Assembly: GCF_024347455.1 (NCBI RefSeq)
Contig: NZ_AP025483.1
Location: forward strand, 1,426,001 to 1,490,000
DNA length: 64,000 nt
From: Vibrio echinoideorum
GTDB lineage: Bacteria > Pseudomonadota > Gammaproteobacteria > Enterobacterales > Vibrionaceae
Direction: 5' to 3'
The notes beneath the pieces are model-generated. The model was not told the DNA's origin. It searched no databases and saw only the letters and a list, made by a program, of their open reading frames with translations. A program made the position numbers and the translations under genes. Positions within the stretch are counted from its first letter, which is position 1, and each line of letters starts with the position of its first letter. This document shows positions 63,967 to 64,000 of this stretch, one piece after another.

Positions 63967-64000
63967 TTTAATACGCATCCTAAATAACATCACGGCCACC

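Overview
The window is a chromosomal segment of a marine Vibrio, most likely of the Splendidus clade. Gene content, codon use and order resemble the alginate-utilisation island I know from V. splendidus 12B01; that match is from memory and not searched. The left end carries the 3' part of a giant type I-secreted repeat adhesin. Almost everything to its right serves the capture, cutting, uptake and catabolism of alginate. No rRNA, tRNA, CRISPR array or intact insertion sequence was seen.

Layout: 3-12377 giant RTX/cadherin-like adhesin (5' end outside the window). 12514-13278 PheC-like periplasmic protein. 13536-15302 sodium:solute symporter (SSS) no. 1. 16327-18329 the leftward operon kdgF-kdgK-eda. 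18662-23016 two adjacent cytoplasmic PL17 oligoalginate lyases reading right. 23318-24154 FAH-family protein with an apparent signal peptide. 24230-27850 leftward phosphonate-type ABC transporter phnD-C-E-E. 28116-28832 FadR-type GntR regulator A. 29049-32520 leftward tripartite tricarboxylate-type transporter with an unrecognised leading gene. 33495-35273 SSS no. 2. 35492-37570 PL15 oligoalginate lyase. 38175-39056 beta-hydroxyacid dehydrogenase. About 39475-39685 a candidate structured small RNA on the minus strand. 40162-42087 chemoreceptor. 42344-46057 two PL7 lipoprotein alginate lyases. 46649-49706 LamG lipoprotein and KdgM-type porin. 50245-51282 secreted PL7 lyase. 51685-53043 MATE exporter. 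53307-56164 GntR regulator C, SDR dehydrogenase and GntR regulator B (near-copy of A). 56432-59010 DUF294/CBS protein and DEDDh exonuclease. 59174-59923 second KdgM-type porin. 61054-61665 MORN-like protein. 62194-63966 SSS no. 3.

Inferred pathway: surface and secreted PL7 lyases cut alginate, and KdgM-type porins pass oligomers across the outer membrane. SSS symporters, and perhaps the TTT system, carry them inward. Cytoplasmic PL15 and PL17 exolyases release unsaturated uronate, which KdgF linearises to DEH. A reductase (38175 or 54326) makes KDG, KdgK phosphorylates it, and Eda splits KDPG to pyruvate and glyceraldehyde-3-phosphate.

The strongest new-looking signals are regulatory. A palindrome TTGTAnTACAA recurs upstream of most alginate genes and fits a FadR-type GntR operator. 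One perfect copy sits over the promoter of a non-coding, strongly folded transcript with its own terminator (39475-39719), a candidate small RNA of the alginate regulon. Other notable points are a PL17 lyase with altered zinc-site residues, clusters of hairpins in untranslated regions, and several intergenic tandem repeats.
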